The notes beneath the pieces are model-generated. The model ran no database searches. It was not told the DNA's origin and worked only from the letters and a program-made list of their open reading frames with translations. DNA of 64,000 nt from contig NC_079885.1 in assembly GCF_029227915.1 (NCBI RefSeq), positions 17,001,001-17,065,000 of the forward strand, written 5' to 3'. The DNA comes from Hydractinia symbiolongicarpus. Taxonomy: Eukaryota; Cnidaria; Hydrozoa; Anthoathecata; Hydractiniidae. The position numbers and the translations under genes were made by a program. Position 1 is the stretch's first letter, and every line of letters begins with the position of its first letter. This document shows positions 43,433 through 55,308 of the stretch, in pieces.

Positions 43433-46298
43433 CTATTTATTGTCACTAAAACCTACACCTTCAATAGCAATGGCTTTCTCAAAGTGTTCTCCAAATTTTT
43501 GTTGAGTTGTGTGTACAGTTGGCAGGTACAGTATATTGAAACAAGACATGGTCTTCGGATATATATGAGCATCATCATCATCTAAATACTTAACTGTGAT
43601 GGGGGAACCCAAACCCCACGGTGGTACAAGTGAATGGCCTGTGATAAACTTTAGAACAGCTGATATGTATTTCTCTGAACTATCAGTAATAATTTTCGAA
43701 AAAAAATCAAATGCTTGTTTCTTCTCATAATCATCGTTGTTGTCGGTTTTTACAAGTTGTAGGAACTCCATTGGAGTAAGTCCACTGTTCTTAGAATACA
43801 CAAAAATTTGTCGACACCTAGACACATTAGCCTTGATAAAAGCTAGGAATCCAGTAAGATCTAATCCTTCTTGAATTGATTTGATTTGACTCTGCCTTTT
43901 ACGAATAAGTTTGTCCATTAACAGCTCACTGATTAGCGAATGTCTATTAGCTGTAGTTACTGCAACACTTTGGTCCCATCTTAAAAAATTTAATATCAAG
44001 ATATATTTATCTACAATTTCATCAAGCTCTTTCTGTGATGTTACATTGTCCAAAGCATTCACAAAATCTAATAATCCTGTTGAGCCAGCATGCCATGGGA
44101 TATCTTCAATATTTATTTGGTTAATGATCTGGTCAAAATCCATTCCAACAATTAAGTCATAAACCCATGGCTGAAAACAGTGAAAGCCTGGACCCCCATG
44201 AAGAACTGAATGTCCAATCGCCATCCCAAGGATAAGGTAAGTAATGCTGTCTGAACGTCTTGGGACCATCAGTGGAACTTCACCTTCCAATGAACGGTTC
44301 TGAAATTCTTTAAAGAGTAATTCAAAAAATTCAATTCTAATAGCCCCTGCATCACAACTGTTACCTTCACCAGTTGCACTTGTAAATTGGACCTGTAAAG
44401 AAAAATAGTGAAAAATAGATTCACATGAAATTGAAATTCGAATAGTATATAACAGTATTAAAGTAATTAGGTATATATATAAGTATTATACCTCAAACTG
44501 TTTTTTTAAAACACTTGGTCGTTTTATCGCTTTCTTATAAAAAGATAATGCAGTTCGCCACAACTCTTCTCTGTCGACATAAAGAAGTTCTACTTCTGGA
44601 TTGACTTGACATTTAAAAGCTTTGATAAGGTTGTTTATTCTTTCAAAACACTTTGTTTCATTTCCTGGTGACTTAGAACTGGTAGCACAATCTGAAGAAC
44701 GTTGCTTCATACTAACTGTCTTTGTACATTCAATGTCTGGTGATACTACACGTAGCACAGAGTCGACTGCTTCCTCTATTGTTTTATTTTTGGCTTCCTC
44801 CTGGAGAACAGAAAATTTTTCATCTGGGAATATGCTCATCAATTTAAGAAGAATTGCTTGGTCACGATGGACATGATCATTTCCATGACCTATTGAAGAT
44901 AAAAAACATATTTCAGGGATCTCCTGAAATGTCTACTTCTATTATGAATAAAAATAAATGAATAAAAAGAAGAATCAATAACACGAATGAAAATACATAG
45001 ATGTTTCGCTTGTTTCCTCTTTATGGGGGTGGTTTTGTCATGATTAACAGAGGCAAAAGAAAACAATACACAACACTAACTAACCTGCAATATCAGAATC
45101 AGCATTGCTAGTACTTGATATCCCAGCCACATCCTCTGACATACATTGTTCTTTATGGTTTTCAAATTCTGTTAAAGGCACAATTACGCCACAATGTGAG
45201 CACTTGCATTTTACAATATTACAGGGTTCTGTTGACAAATCATTGATGGTAACTGGCGTGACATCAATATCAGTGTTCAGTGGGATAATGTAAACACATG
45301 ATGACCGAACTTCTCCTTTTAAATATTGAACGTCATAGCCAACTGTAGGACATACAATTTTGCATAATTTTCGAAGCCCACAACCACCTGAGTCAGCTTT
45401 AGCAAATAGAAACGCTCCGTCTTGACACTTCAACCTATACATATACAATGCAAGAATTATTGATATTTTGAGGGTTTGAATTCTTCTATAATTTTTCAGC
45501 AAATAAAATATGTTTACGTACCTAGCTATGTTCATATTTAGTCTTAATTTTTCTAGCATAGTAAGAGCCTTTTTAGCTATTCTTATCCAACCCTTTTCTT
45601 AGCCAATTGTTTGTTATGCTCAGCAGTTTATTACTTTTTCGTAATTTCGTTTTCTTTTTTAAAATGTCCCTTCATTTTATTTTATCTTCCTTGCATGCCA
45701 CCACTTATTGGTTATTATGGGATCCCCTGCACAAAATATGTAAAACTTACCTTGGAAAATAACCTTCCAATGTTTCCTGAATGTGTTGATGATCACCATA
45801 TTTGTTTTTAAAAACAATTTTCTTTTTTCCAAGCCCTGCCATACGCAGAGTACCAAGCTCTGTTTGTGTAGGAGTGTATTCATCATTCCTTTTACTCAGA
45901 CATATAAAGTCGTGTGTCCAAGTTTGTGGAAATCTCAACGGTCGGCTCTTTGTATACGGTACATAGTTTCGTGCACTTCTTGATGATGTGTTCCCAGAAG
46001 TTCTATTAACATTAGGCATGTATGTTTGCAATACTCTTCCAGAATTTGGGTTTGCTCTGTTTGGAAAGGCCTTCAAAAAATCCTGCCCTGCTGAGTGGGC
46101 CCAATCTTTTGCTCCATTTTCCGTGTTTATATTACTAGTAGGCGAGGAAGAATCGTTCGTTTTTTCCTGGGATCTTAATTGTTCCTGCTCTCTTGCTCTC
46201 TGCAGTAATGCAAGAGAGTCTTCAATGAAATCTAAGCAACTTGCGTTTTGGTTTGTTGTGGCCTTTCCCGCTTCCGCCATTTTACTAACTTTAAACAC
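43433..46298 (-). CDS. HECT-type E3 ubiquitin ligase gene carried by the transposon, four exons
   Basis: Exons join(46298-45751, 45434-45085, 44889-44492, 44392-43433), all with GT-AG introns, give 752 in-frame codons including the stop. The protein has an N-terminal region with FPQTWTHDFICLSKRND and AGLGKKKIVF, a C2HC-like finger (KCKCSHCGVIVPLTEF then HKEQC), and a C-terminal HECT domain. Its blocks include GEVPLMVPRRSDSITY, YLILGMAIGHSVLHGGPGF and MSCFNILYLP with the catalytic cysteine (about residue 716). HECT ligases pass ubiquitin via that cysteine to targets. The overall shape resembles G2E3-like HECT proteins that have multiplied in some animal genomes. The gene lies wholly between the TIRs, convergent with the transposase. 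Confidence 0.88.
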
Positions 46299-46734
46299 AA
46301 AGGTGGAGGTTTAGGAGAGCACGTACAAACCACAGACCAGAATACGTAGTAGGCTGTGAAGTCAGATTATCAAGACTGACCTTGGCTGAAAGTTACACGT
46401 GACTTTGAGAGTCAAAGAATTCTATTGATAGTTTAAGTTGACGACTTTATAATTCTTCGAAATGTCTCAAAAGCAGTCTAGATTTGTTATCTCAACTTCC
46501 AATTTGACGACTGATTATATGGGAATAGACATTTTAATTTGATGAATCGAATGTCAATTGGACAAATTGACTTATCAATTTGACATATTGAATTTGTCCG
46601 CTATCTAACCCCATACACCCCAGAGTTTATTTCTCTCTTTCTAACGTCATTGGTTGTTCTACCCTTGTTTTTCTAATTTTTTATTTCATATTATTCTTTT
46701 TTTTATCTTATTTTGTTGGAAGGCCTGTCATTTC

Positions 46735-46784
46735 CAATTGTGGTTATTTTACTAAAAATATTTTTAGTAAAATTACCACAATTG
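46735..46784. repeat. 24-bp near-perfect inverted repeat
   Basis: Arms 46735-46758 and 46761-46784 are complements with one mismatch; the left arm begins CAATTGTGGTTATTTTACTA. The spacer is about 2 bases. It sits between the IS3EU-like and the Kolobok-like elements. Confidence 0.85.
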
Positions 46785-47652
46785 TCGTCCACAATAGTAG
46801 TTACAATATACAGCATATAAATAATAAGGACATCAATAATATAAAGGGTTGCGAAGCGGGGGGACAGCGGGGGAAATTATTTTTCTAAATAATCTTGAAC
46901 TAAAATGGAATCTTATTTGTTTTCTGAGTCGTTATAACATAAGCTAGAACTTCGCCATTTTATTTGTTTTTAGTCAAGTTTTTTTTTCATAACGTTGTTA
47001 TTACTTATAGAAAATTTGTCTTTAAAGGTACTGTCCGATTAAAAATCAACTAAAATTTTGACAAAAAATTCTTATTTGGAACTAATTTCTATAAAATAAT
47101 TAAATAATTATTTGTTTTCTTTCCTAACACCAACTGAACAATATCTCATTCTTGTTTACAAAAAAAGCATGCGGTCTCTCGCTTCGATTGTTTATATGGA
47201 TGGCGGATGATAGGCACTAAAGCGAGGCTGAAATAATATGTCGCGTGTGACGTATTTACCTGGAGCGCGCCGAACTGACCAAAATAGATAAAACGTGGGC
47301 CAGGGCTGATATTTTATTTCATGTTTAAAAATTTTGGTAATTTTACCCCCTGAATTGTGAAAGACCGCTTTTTATGAATTATTCATATGGAATTAAAAAA
47401 TCGAAGGCGAGAGATGTGTCTAGACCTTAAGGTAAACACACACTGTGCTAATTCTGTACGAACCTAAGTAAGAAGCTTTCGCTAATAACACTTGAAGTTC
47501 AATATGACTTTAGCCTTAGGGTTGCATAGTTGTTTCAGCTACTCTAAAGACAACCAATCAATAATTAAAAATTAGTTTCCTCTTCACTAGATGTCCCGCC
47601 ACAGAGAGATTAGACTCAGATCGCACATTCAGTAAGGTTGAGAGGCAGAATA

Positions 47653-47814
47653 ATGTCGTGGTGCGCTGTTGTGAATTGCACTAACAACAGTCGAAAAAAA
47701 CAGGATAAAATTTTTTTTTCGCTGCTCAAGGATCCAAAAAAAAATCTTCCGTATAAGGAAAAACCAAAAGTCAGAGAAATATCTGAACGGAGGAAAGAAA
47801 AGGATGTTAAGGAG
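47653..47814 (+). pseudogene. THAP zinc-finger exon of a Kolobok-like transposase
   Basis: The exon begins MSWCAVVNCTNNSRKK, with C-x4-C like the THAP finger of the P-type transposase at 9345, then FFSLLKDPKKN. It ends at a consensus donor, GGAG followed by GTGAGT (47815). The C-x2-H half of the THAP finger is not found, so following exons have been deleted. THAP fingers bind transposon ends. Confidence 0.7.
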
Positions 47815-48048
47815 GTGAGTGGGGGCTGGTAACTAGGTGGTCGTTCGAAACTCTCTGTCATGGAGTGCCACCAAAGATGTTCACAGCGTACTCTTCAATA
47901 AAACCACCGCTCGGAATTCTTCGTGTTCCGTAATACATTTTTTATCTGAAAAATATTACAATATTACTCAATCACACTCGCATCTAAGAATTACTCATGA
48001 AGGAGTAGAAACTTTTATACCATGTAATTGAAAATATTTAATAGAGTC

Positions 48049-48965
48049 CAGTCTTTTTCAGGAGAGGCGTGCGATCGCACGCGCACGCCTTGGCACACGC
48101 CTAAATCGTTTCAGGCGTGTGATTAATCGCACGCCTGAAAAATAAATATTGAGTTTTCAAAATCAACCTATAAAATCCATTTTGTAGCGTGCGATGGCAG
48201 CCCTCGAAATAATTTTTGGACAGTCGTCAGACAAAACGTCCGATAGATTTCCGTATTGGTCGGACACTTTTAGATCTCAGAAATTATTGAATAGTCCTGG
48301 TCCTTTTAATCCACGAGCAAGCCTTATCATAGCCAACCTGACCGACTCCTGACTTAGTTAAAAGAACTACGTAGACATAAATCTCTTTTGCCTGGCCCCT
48401 TCGTCGTTGGTAACCAGGTCTTACACAAGAAATCCAGCCATGCGGTTCTTAACTAATGCGGAGGTGAACGCCGACGGAGCACGGATGAAGCAAGTCTGCA
48501 AAACTGCACTTACAGGCGGAATAGACATTTTATCATGGATTTAATTGTAGATAATTTCTTCATTTGACAAAATAATTGGAAACCATAGCAGGTCCAAATT
48601 TAATGGATTTTTTCTTTATGCCTGTAAAACCGTAACCCACGGGCGGTATAAATTTTTTTCTGTAAAAATTTTGTTAAAGTGTAGCTGAACTTTTTGAATG
48701 AATTTTGAAGTTTTATTTAAGCCACGTGGATAAAGATTTTTTTTAATTTGAAAACAAAGCATATTTTTGCCTATTTGCTTGTGAAAAATAAACAATAAAT
48801 ATAAAAATGACAGTATAGTCATGCATACTATTTCGGACATGTAGAAAAGGAAGTTAAGATTGAGAGGCGTAACATTCTTTGCACGTGCGTTTTACATCGC
48901 ACGCGTTACTTGATTTACACGTGCGAATCATCGCACACCTACTCAAATATTCCTGAAAAAGACTG
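48049..48965. mobile_element. 917-bp CpG-rich TIR element nested in the Kolobok-like element
   Basis: Perfect 15-bp TIRs CAGTCTTTTTCAGGA lie at both ends, and the 6-bp sequence AGAGTC flanks it exactly (48043-48048, 48966-48971). Subterminal regions are dense in CGCACGC words and palindromes, including GCGTGCGATCGCACGC and a 24-base near-palindrome centred on TTAA (AGGCGTGTGATTAATC). No coding region is present. It is a different family from the 795-bp element at 26266 but shares CAGTC ends and TSD length. Confidence 0.85.
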
Positions 48966-49178
48966 AGAGTCTGTCTCGTGACAGCAAAAACATTCTACAC
49001 TTCAGAGGGCATCCTCTCACAATTAGGAGTAGGAGCTCATCATTCGCTGCTCTTTCCGGCTCGAATTGAAATCCTAGAACCTGCGAATTATTTGCATTCA
49101 TTGCTATCTTCATGAAGAACTTTTTTAAACAAAGGAAAAAAATTATAAATAAACATTTAGTCGTTCGATGCGCAAGTC

Positions 49179-49203
49179 GGGGGGGGGGGGGGAGGGGGGG
49201 GGG
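49179..49203. repeat. G-run (about 24 of 25 G)
   Basis: An almost pure G homopolymer on the plus strand, broken by one A. It could form a G-quadruplex. It lies in the right part of the Kolobok-like element. Confidence 0.9.
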
Positions 49204-49452
49204 TTCGCTTAATAAGAAGCCAGGTAACTACGTCACAAGCAAAAATGTGCTGAATAATGAATTAACCCAGTCCTTTTGGCGCGTTCGAAAGTTCGTGAAG
49301 ATGGTAGGCTAGTGCAGCAAGATCAAAACAAACAAACGATGGTGCTAAGTATTAGATAAATCTTTGTTGTTTAAGAGTGCAATCTTCGTTATTTTTGATA
49401 CTTAATAAAACAAAAGAAAAGATATTGTTTTTTAATCGGACAGTACCTTTAA

Positions 49453-50799
49453 TTTCACTAAAATTCGTGTTTATGTTGCTAATGGAGCTGTGTAATCCAG
49501 CATGAATATTATTTCGCAGTTATAATATTTAGGTGAGAAAAGAAACCACCACAAGAAAAACAATTCCACCCAAAAGGGTCTATGGCACAAAGAGAGTGTC
49601 TATGTTTTCTCGATATACCTTTTTTCTTATTTTCCATAAAAAACGCAGCATTCCCGATTGTTTAAGAAATCTTAAGACCACGTATTGGTAGCATTTTTCT
49701 ATCTTATTTTATTCTCAAGAAAAAAACAGCGCATATGCCGTTTTATGTTTAAATGGCAATGCGGCGAACAAATTTTCGAATGCCTTGACATAGACATTGT
49801 TTTGGTGAGTTTTGTAAGGAATAACATTTATAGAATGGCATGTATACGTTCTTTTGATAATAATGGCGAAGGAAATTGTTTGACCACGTTATTCTCAACT
49901 TCAAAGTGCCCAGTTCTCCCTGACTATTTATTTATTTTTATAAACGACAACAGTATCGACCCACGTTAGCTGCATGCGTTGAATTCCACACAAAGAGTAT
50001 TAATAAAAACAGTAAAAAACGACATCGTTTTACGGTCTAAAATATTTTCTTCTATGAGTTAAAATATGTATATAAAAAAAATTTAAACTGGTTATAAATT
50101 TTGACATAAATAAAAATTGCATTAGTTTCACAAAAAAAGACTGATACCCAGCGAACTTTGTGATTTGCGATAAGGACTTTTTTTCCAGAACAATTGCAAA
50201 TTCTAGTTGCATAATCTAGAAAATAAATCAGAGTCATAAGCTATTTATCATACCATACGATAAAGAGAAAAAAAAATTCTGTTTCCATTGGAAATTGAAA
50301 TAAAATGGTTACGAACCTGAAACTCAAAACAAAAGTTGATCATTTTTTCAAGTTAAATCTGTGTTGCTTTGTGTTTTTCTTAGGTCGACAATGTGTAGCC
50401 CGATGCAGGTAGGTATAGTGTCTCCCAGCCACGGCTGTTTCGTAGCGGACAGAAACGTTACAAAAATAATTCATTACACACAACCTCGGCCCTAGGGCAT
50501 CTGTATCTTTTTTTAACGTAGGACGGCGATATCAACATAGCCCTGGAGGAGGCTGGTCCGATACGAAACCTGATTGGCGTGGATGTGTCTCATAATTATT
50601 GCGTCACAAAAAACATTGTGGCGAGGCCGCGAGTGTGGGACGAACAGAAGAAAGTTGTTCGTATTAAAATGGCGGAGGAGCTGTAGCATGTTCTTTTCAA
50701 AATAATAATTTTTAAAAAAGCATTACTTAGCGATGAAAGTACAAGACAAAAACCTGCTTACATGGAAATATATTAATAGCTGGCAAAGTTCAATAAATA
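49453..50799. other. No gene seen; left flank of the Polinton
   Basis: The frame 49685-49969 shows no motif. AT-rich up to 50380, then a GC-richer stretch (50390-50690) with plus-strand words such as AATGTGTAGCCCGATGC. I looked for a Polinton TIR here matching the right end and found none. Confidence 0.5.
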
Positions 50800-50859
50800 G
50801 AAAAGTATTTAAGAGACAATTAGAAAATAAAGAGATAGAGAAATGTTCCTTCTGGCGCA

Positions 50860-53599
50860 ATGCACATCTCGCGCACGCTTGTGAAACAATTACGAGATAT
50901 CGCAAAAGGTCGTGGCTTAACCGGGTATTACAGGCTACGTAAGGCCGAACTAGTTGCTCTATTGGAGGATGTACCACAGAGGCCACCTAAGAGGGCTATA
51001 CAACTAGTAAGACCTATAACACCAGAGGCTATGAATAAATTGGAACAACAGGAACTGTTAAAAAATCGTTCGGTTGCAGGTTATAAAATCCAGGAATGGC
51101 ATAATTGGCTATTACCTCCATCTGAGATGGACCTCTTTGAACAGCAAGAGTTATGAAAAAATCGTTCGATTGTGGGAGATAAAATACGGGGATGGTATAA
51201 CTGGTTAGTTGATGCTGTTACCAAACCCATAAAAGAGGGGGTTAACAGAACCTATGCAGCCTTTAAGCGCAAGGTGATGAATCTCTATGATAGAACAGCT
51301 AACGCGAAACCTACGCTTCACATTAAGGTCGAACAGGAGGCTGAGGAAGACTATCTTCCAGATATTCCAAATCTATATGATCAGCCAGTGCAAGATTTTA
51401 CGCCTCAGGAACATAAGCATGCTCTCCACAGAACATTTCGAAGTTTTTGCATTCCTGGTATAGGGGAGCAATATGGGGATGGTGCGACCCAACGTAAAAA
51501 TATTGGTTGAAGAACAGGTAGTGGAAATGGGATCAGCGAAGGTACAGCTGTCCCTGTGGATCATGTGGAAAAAAAAAATAGTACCAAATTCAGGGGAGGC
51601 TAACGACGAGTACATCGAGGTAAAGAAGATCTTCAATAGTAATATGACAGAGGTGTTCCAGGGCAGCGACGTAGACGACAAGATGGACAGGATGTTTGCT
51701 CAGATCAAGACACACGTGGAACATCCGGCACTACCTCAGAGTGGCTTTACGATTAGTCGAATCATACACCTTGATGTGGATTTCCATAAGTTGCGGCAAA
51801 CAAGGGGTTCATCATATATAGAATACCCTAAATGGATAGCTTCGAAAGAGGCCATCATAAACCCAAAAAATGATGATGAGGAGTGTTTCGAATGGAGCGT
51901 CATAGCATGCCTACACCATACAGAGATTAAAAAAGATGCACAAAGAATCACTAAGCTAAGGCCCTACGTAGACCTCTACAATTGGGAGGGTATAGAGTTC
52001 CCAACAACTATCAAGGATATATCTAAGTTTGAGAAAAACAACACGGATATCGCGGTAAACGTCTTATACGTGACGGGAAAGAGGATCAATATCCTGAGGC
52101 GATCAGAACAAAACATTAGACGTAACAAGCAGGTGAACCTGTTGCTTATCACGGATGACAAAATGAATCACTACACAACCGTCAAGATTCTATCGCGACT
52201 ATTGGGGAAAGAGACATCGAAAAATAGGAATGCGATGCATTTTTGTCTGAAATGCTTACAGGCCTTTCCTACGGTTGAATCGCGGGATAAGCATTATGGC
52301 TACTGCAGGGACCACGAGGCTGTTAAAATTACCCTGCCAAACCAGGCCGAGAAATGGTTACAATATAGGGATGGTCAACAACAATTCAAGGTACCCTTCT
52401 GCATCTATGCGGACTTCGAGAATCTATTCGTCCCGGTAGAAGATGCCAGGGGTCTCCAAGACGAAAAAGCTGAGTAAGCATGTACCATCTGGCTGGTGTA
52501 CATACTCAAAATTCGCCTATGGAAATGTACCGGATCCCCTAACAGTCTACAGAGGTAAGGACTGTGTCACGCGATTCGTGAACCACTTGGAGGATGAAGT
52601 GAAGCGGTTATACAAGACCTATCCACAACTTGAATCTGACGGAGGTGCTAAGGAGGGAACATGATGAAGCCACAGAATGTAATATATGTTTGAAGCCACT
52701 TGACGACTGCGAAAATAACCGCAAGGTTCGGGACCATTGCCACTAAACGGGGTTGCATAGGGGGCAGCGCATAACAGCTGCAACCTCAAATACAAGATAC
52801 CTAGTCACATACCTGTGATATTCCACAATCTCTCCAGGTACGATGAGCACCTGTTTATCCGAGAATTGGGTAAAAAATACGACACCCAAGACGATGGAGA
52901 ATATTAGAAATCACCGCAACATTCAGCTGGTCACCAACGAGGCCAAGTATATGAAGTTCGTGATGAAGCCTAATTTCAAGGGTGGAAGCCGGTTCAGTAA
53001 ACACCTCTTAGCAAGACAGAGGTCAAGATGAACAAACCGGTGTATATAGGCCAGGCAATCCTGGATATGTCAAAAATGGTGATATACGAGTTCCACTATG
53101 ACTATATCCATTTGTGTACTACATCCGAACAGAGGACTTTTACCGTGACATTGCGCAGGATGTTGGGGACCGTTTCGATACAAGTGCGTATAATGCAGAT
53201 GATGGGAGACCTCTTCCTATTGGTAAGAACAAGAAGGTTGTGGGTCTAATGAAAGACGAGCTAGGTGGGAAAATTATGACGGAGTTCATTACGTTGAGGG
53301 CAAAACTCTATGCCTACGAGAGCCTTACAAAAGAGGGCAGCGACAGGAAAGCCAAGGACGTTAAGAGATGCGTTACGAAGAAGTCAATCACTTTTGACGG
53401 TTACCGACGATGTCTGGAGGAGGGCGTTAACAGCTATAAAAGCCAGGTGCTGCTAATTCAAAATAAGAACCATCAAATATACACTCAAGAGGTGAACAAG
53501 TTAGCACTTAACAGGGCAGATGATAAAATGCTCGTGCAACCAGACCAAATTACAACACTAGCCCGCGGCCACTACCGCCGGGTGTCTGCGAGGGAATAA
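50860..53599 (+). pseudogene. Polinton protein-primed DNA polymerase B, palm region deleted
   Basis: Polinton PolB copies the element using a protein primer. Segments in order: SAP-like LKGY-type N-terminus (LRDIAKGRGLTGYYRLRKAE), duplicated EQQELLKNRSVAGYKIQEW motifs (second copy interrupted by TGA at 51154), a zinc finger FCLKCLQAFPTVESRDKHYG, the exonuclease I motif CIYADFENLF, a Cys/His block (CNICLKPLDDCENNRKV) and SRYDEHLFIRELGKKYD. Then comes a jump to a late segment, YMKFVMKPNFKGG, NKPVYIGQAILDMSKMV. The intervening exonuclease and palm motifs and the DTDS motif C are absent. Frameshifts lie near 51490, 52450, 52660, 52890, 53030 and 53115. The last part (53114-53599) is open. It cannot be active. 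Confidence 0.85.
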
Positions 53600-53603
53600 A
53601 GCC

Positions 53604-54187
53604 ATGGAAGTGTGTCTACTAATCTCTATACTTCTACCGTATGCCCTGATCGCTTTTGTATTTTTTCGTTACCGCCGTACAAAAAAGAGAATGAGTCAGC
53701 TTGCACAAATATTTGACGAAGCCTCTGCAGAGCATGTAGAGAAACCCACGGATAAACGTCAGGTCCTGAAGGAGGCCCTGCGCAAAGGTAAAGGGCATTT
53801 ATTACCCCAAAATGTACCGAGGGGTTTGTTGACAAGGCTCCTAATGAGGCCATCGACAAGGTACATACCGAGTATGTACAACGTGAATTACAAGAAAAAG
53901 GGGAAAAGACAGCCAAGGCGTTAACTACACACGTGATCAGCCTATACGTGAACCTTATTGGAAATTTTGTGGATATCGACAACGTCGATGAGCTCCAAAA
54001 AGACATTGAAAAGTATCCTATAATTAGGGATAGTATGGCAGACCTCGGGATCCTTGTGTACTGCACTATTGGGAGGTGTTTAGCGCCTATCTTGGTAGCA
54101 GGGCATTCCGCGAGACATAGGGTAAGAAAAAAGAGGAGGAGGCGGAGGAGAAAGAGCCCCGGACGGTGCTATAAGATAAATGAGTGA
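53604..54187 (+). pseudogene. Small membrane-anchored Polinton protein, one frameshift
   Basis: The start follows AATAAAGCC directly and lies just after the PolB end. An N-terminal hydrophobic segment (LLISILLPYALIAFVFF, residues 5-21) is a membrane anchor, followed by a basic cluster and a helical acidic region (QLAQIFDEASAEHVE). A frame change near 53815-53930 leads to ISLYVNLIGNFVDIDNVDEL and ends in an arginine-rich tail. I do not recognise its family. Similar single-anchor proteins are common in these elements; a virion role is inference. Confidence 0.55.
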
Positions 54188-54890
54188 AGAAGAACAGAAA
54201 CAAGAAGGGAAAGTCATTAAAAAAGCCAGTAAAGCATCCGGGGCGTGTGGCCCAAGGACACAAGTTGACGGCACTGATGAAGAAAAGAAAGGAAGAAATG
54301 AAACAACAAGGGTACTGTAGAGCATACAGTCAAAACCTCTTATGGGGCCAGTTCTGTACAGTCAGTCTACATGCACAGTGTAGGGACTTTGACGGTGCTT
54401 GCGATAGGCGCCTGGTACAAGTTTGGTAGAGGCAAAAATGATGGAGAATCTAACAAGCCGGCGACTCCAGGGCCCCAAAAGGGCAAAAATCAGATTGACA
54501 TCTTTAAGATGCATTGAATTTTTTCAAAAAATGCTTTGATAAACAAGTACAAGCAACGTAACCCCAAAAGAAAAGGATATTCTAGACATGCTGTATGAGA
54601 CCGTCGTAGACCTTAGTTTCACCTTCGCTTATGCCATGGCAGGTTAAAAGTTCCTGGGCATAACGAGGCCATCTACAAAGATGGATACAAACGATGTGCT
54701 CAAAATGGTTTCCTATTTTGCAGCAGGCAGGGCGAGTCGTGAAATGGCTGTGAAAAAAGGGTGGTTAACCAAAATAGAGCGTCTAGTAAAATTTCTATAT
54801 CTCGTGGAGGGATATAGAAATGGAGGAGAGCAAGACATGATCAAAATGCAAGCACTTTTTCCCCTTGAACCATTTCAAAATCAAACGTAA
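54180..54890 (+). pseudogene. Remnants of one or two small Polinton proteins
   Basis: A start ATG at 54180 preceded by AGATAA gives MSEEEQKQEGKVIKK, then stops at about 54320. Further in, 54564-54890 reads KEKDILDMLYETVVDLSFTF and, after a stop, MDTNDVLKMVSYFAAGRASR and LVKFLYLVEGYRNGG in one frame. These look like broken parts of short helical proteins. No family is recognised. Confidence 0.35.
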
Positions 54891-55308
54891 TGTTCGAATA
54901 TTAAGACAATGCATTAAATGCCTCGCTGCTAACAAGGCTTCGAGGGAACACTCAAAGTGCCTACATCAAAGGCGGAGAAGACAAATGTACCAGTTTAAAG
55001 AATGCAACCCCGATGGTCATCTCACTAATCGCCCCCAGCCTCTACATGAAAACAAGGAGCTCATGGCTATATGTGGGGCCCATATTGAAGCTCAGTTTTC
55101 TGAGGGTATGGACTGGGAAGATTATGAGGTTCTTCATATTCATTATAAGGTACCATATAAATATATAGAAACCGGGAGATCCACGACGCTTGATGAGGTT
55201 GCTAGAGTGTTGCACAAAGCGAGCTCGAGATGGAGACCAAATGGAGAAAAAATGCTTGAAGTGCAGACACCTGCTTTCCCTGGACAAGTTCAGGATCAGG
55301 GGGAATAG
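54865..55308 (+). pseudogene. HNH-endonuclease-like protein with degenerate active site
   Basis: The frame reads CIKCLAANKASREHSKCLHQ, then CNPDGHL, then ICGAHIEAQFSEGMDWEDYE and VLHIHYKVPYKY, ending TLDEVARVLH. The order resembles HNH-type nucleases with DPHGHLAG, HIEAQFxxGMxWxNYG and WHIDHIxPIKY motifs known from large DNA viruses (recalled, not searched). Here the expected HIDH reads HIHY and part of the CxxC repeats is lost, so activity is doubtful. It is followed at once by a small four-cysteine protein. Confidence 0.5.

Larger units (their letters stand above)
40921..46615. mobile_element. Complete DNA transposon with DDE transposase and HECT ligase gene (IS3EU-like)
   Basis: The 5,695-bp element has TIRs of about 50 bp with one mismatch (starting TATGGGGTTAGATAGCGGAC) and an exact 6-bp duplication CACCCC (40915-40920, 46616-46621). 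Subterminal repeats of a TCAATTTGA word follow both TIRs (40966-41095 and 46490-46590). It encodes an integrase-like transposase (plus) and a four-exon HECT-domain protein (minus), arranged tail to tail. The 6-bp duplication and integrase-like transposase suggest the IS3EU superfamily; this assignment is from memory. Confidence 0.9.
47026..49448. mobile_element. Kolobok-like non-autonomous element (TTAA TSD) with THAP exon
   Basis: Ends match as inverted repeats of 20 bp, AGGTACTGTCCGATTAAAAA, followed by partial similarity. TTAA lies on both sides (47022-47025 and 49449-49452). TTAA duplications occur in piggyBac and Kolobok; the THAP-coding exon inside (47653-47814) favours Kolobok, whose transposases carry a THAP finger. 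No catalytic domain remains, so it is a deletion derivative. A separate TIR element is inserted at 48049-48965. Confidence 0.8.

Noticed and set aside
50380-50700. Possible Polinton left TIR
   Set aside because: Compared by eye with 63753-64000 in both orientations; no convincing match found.
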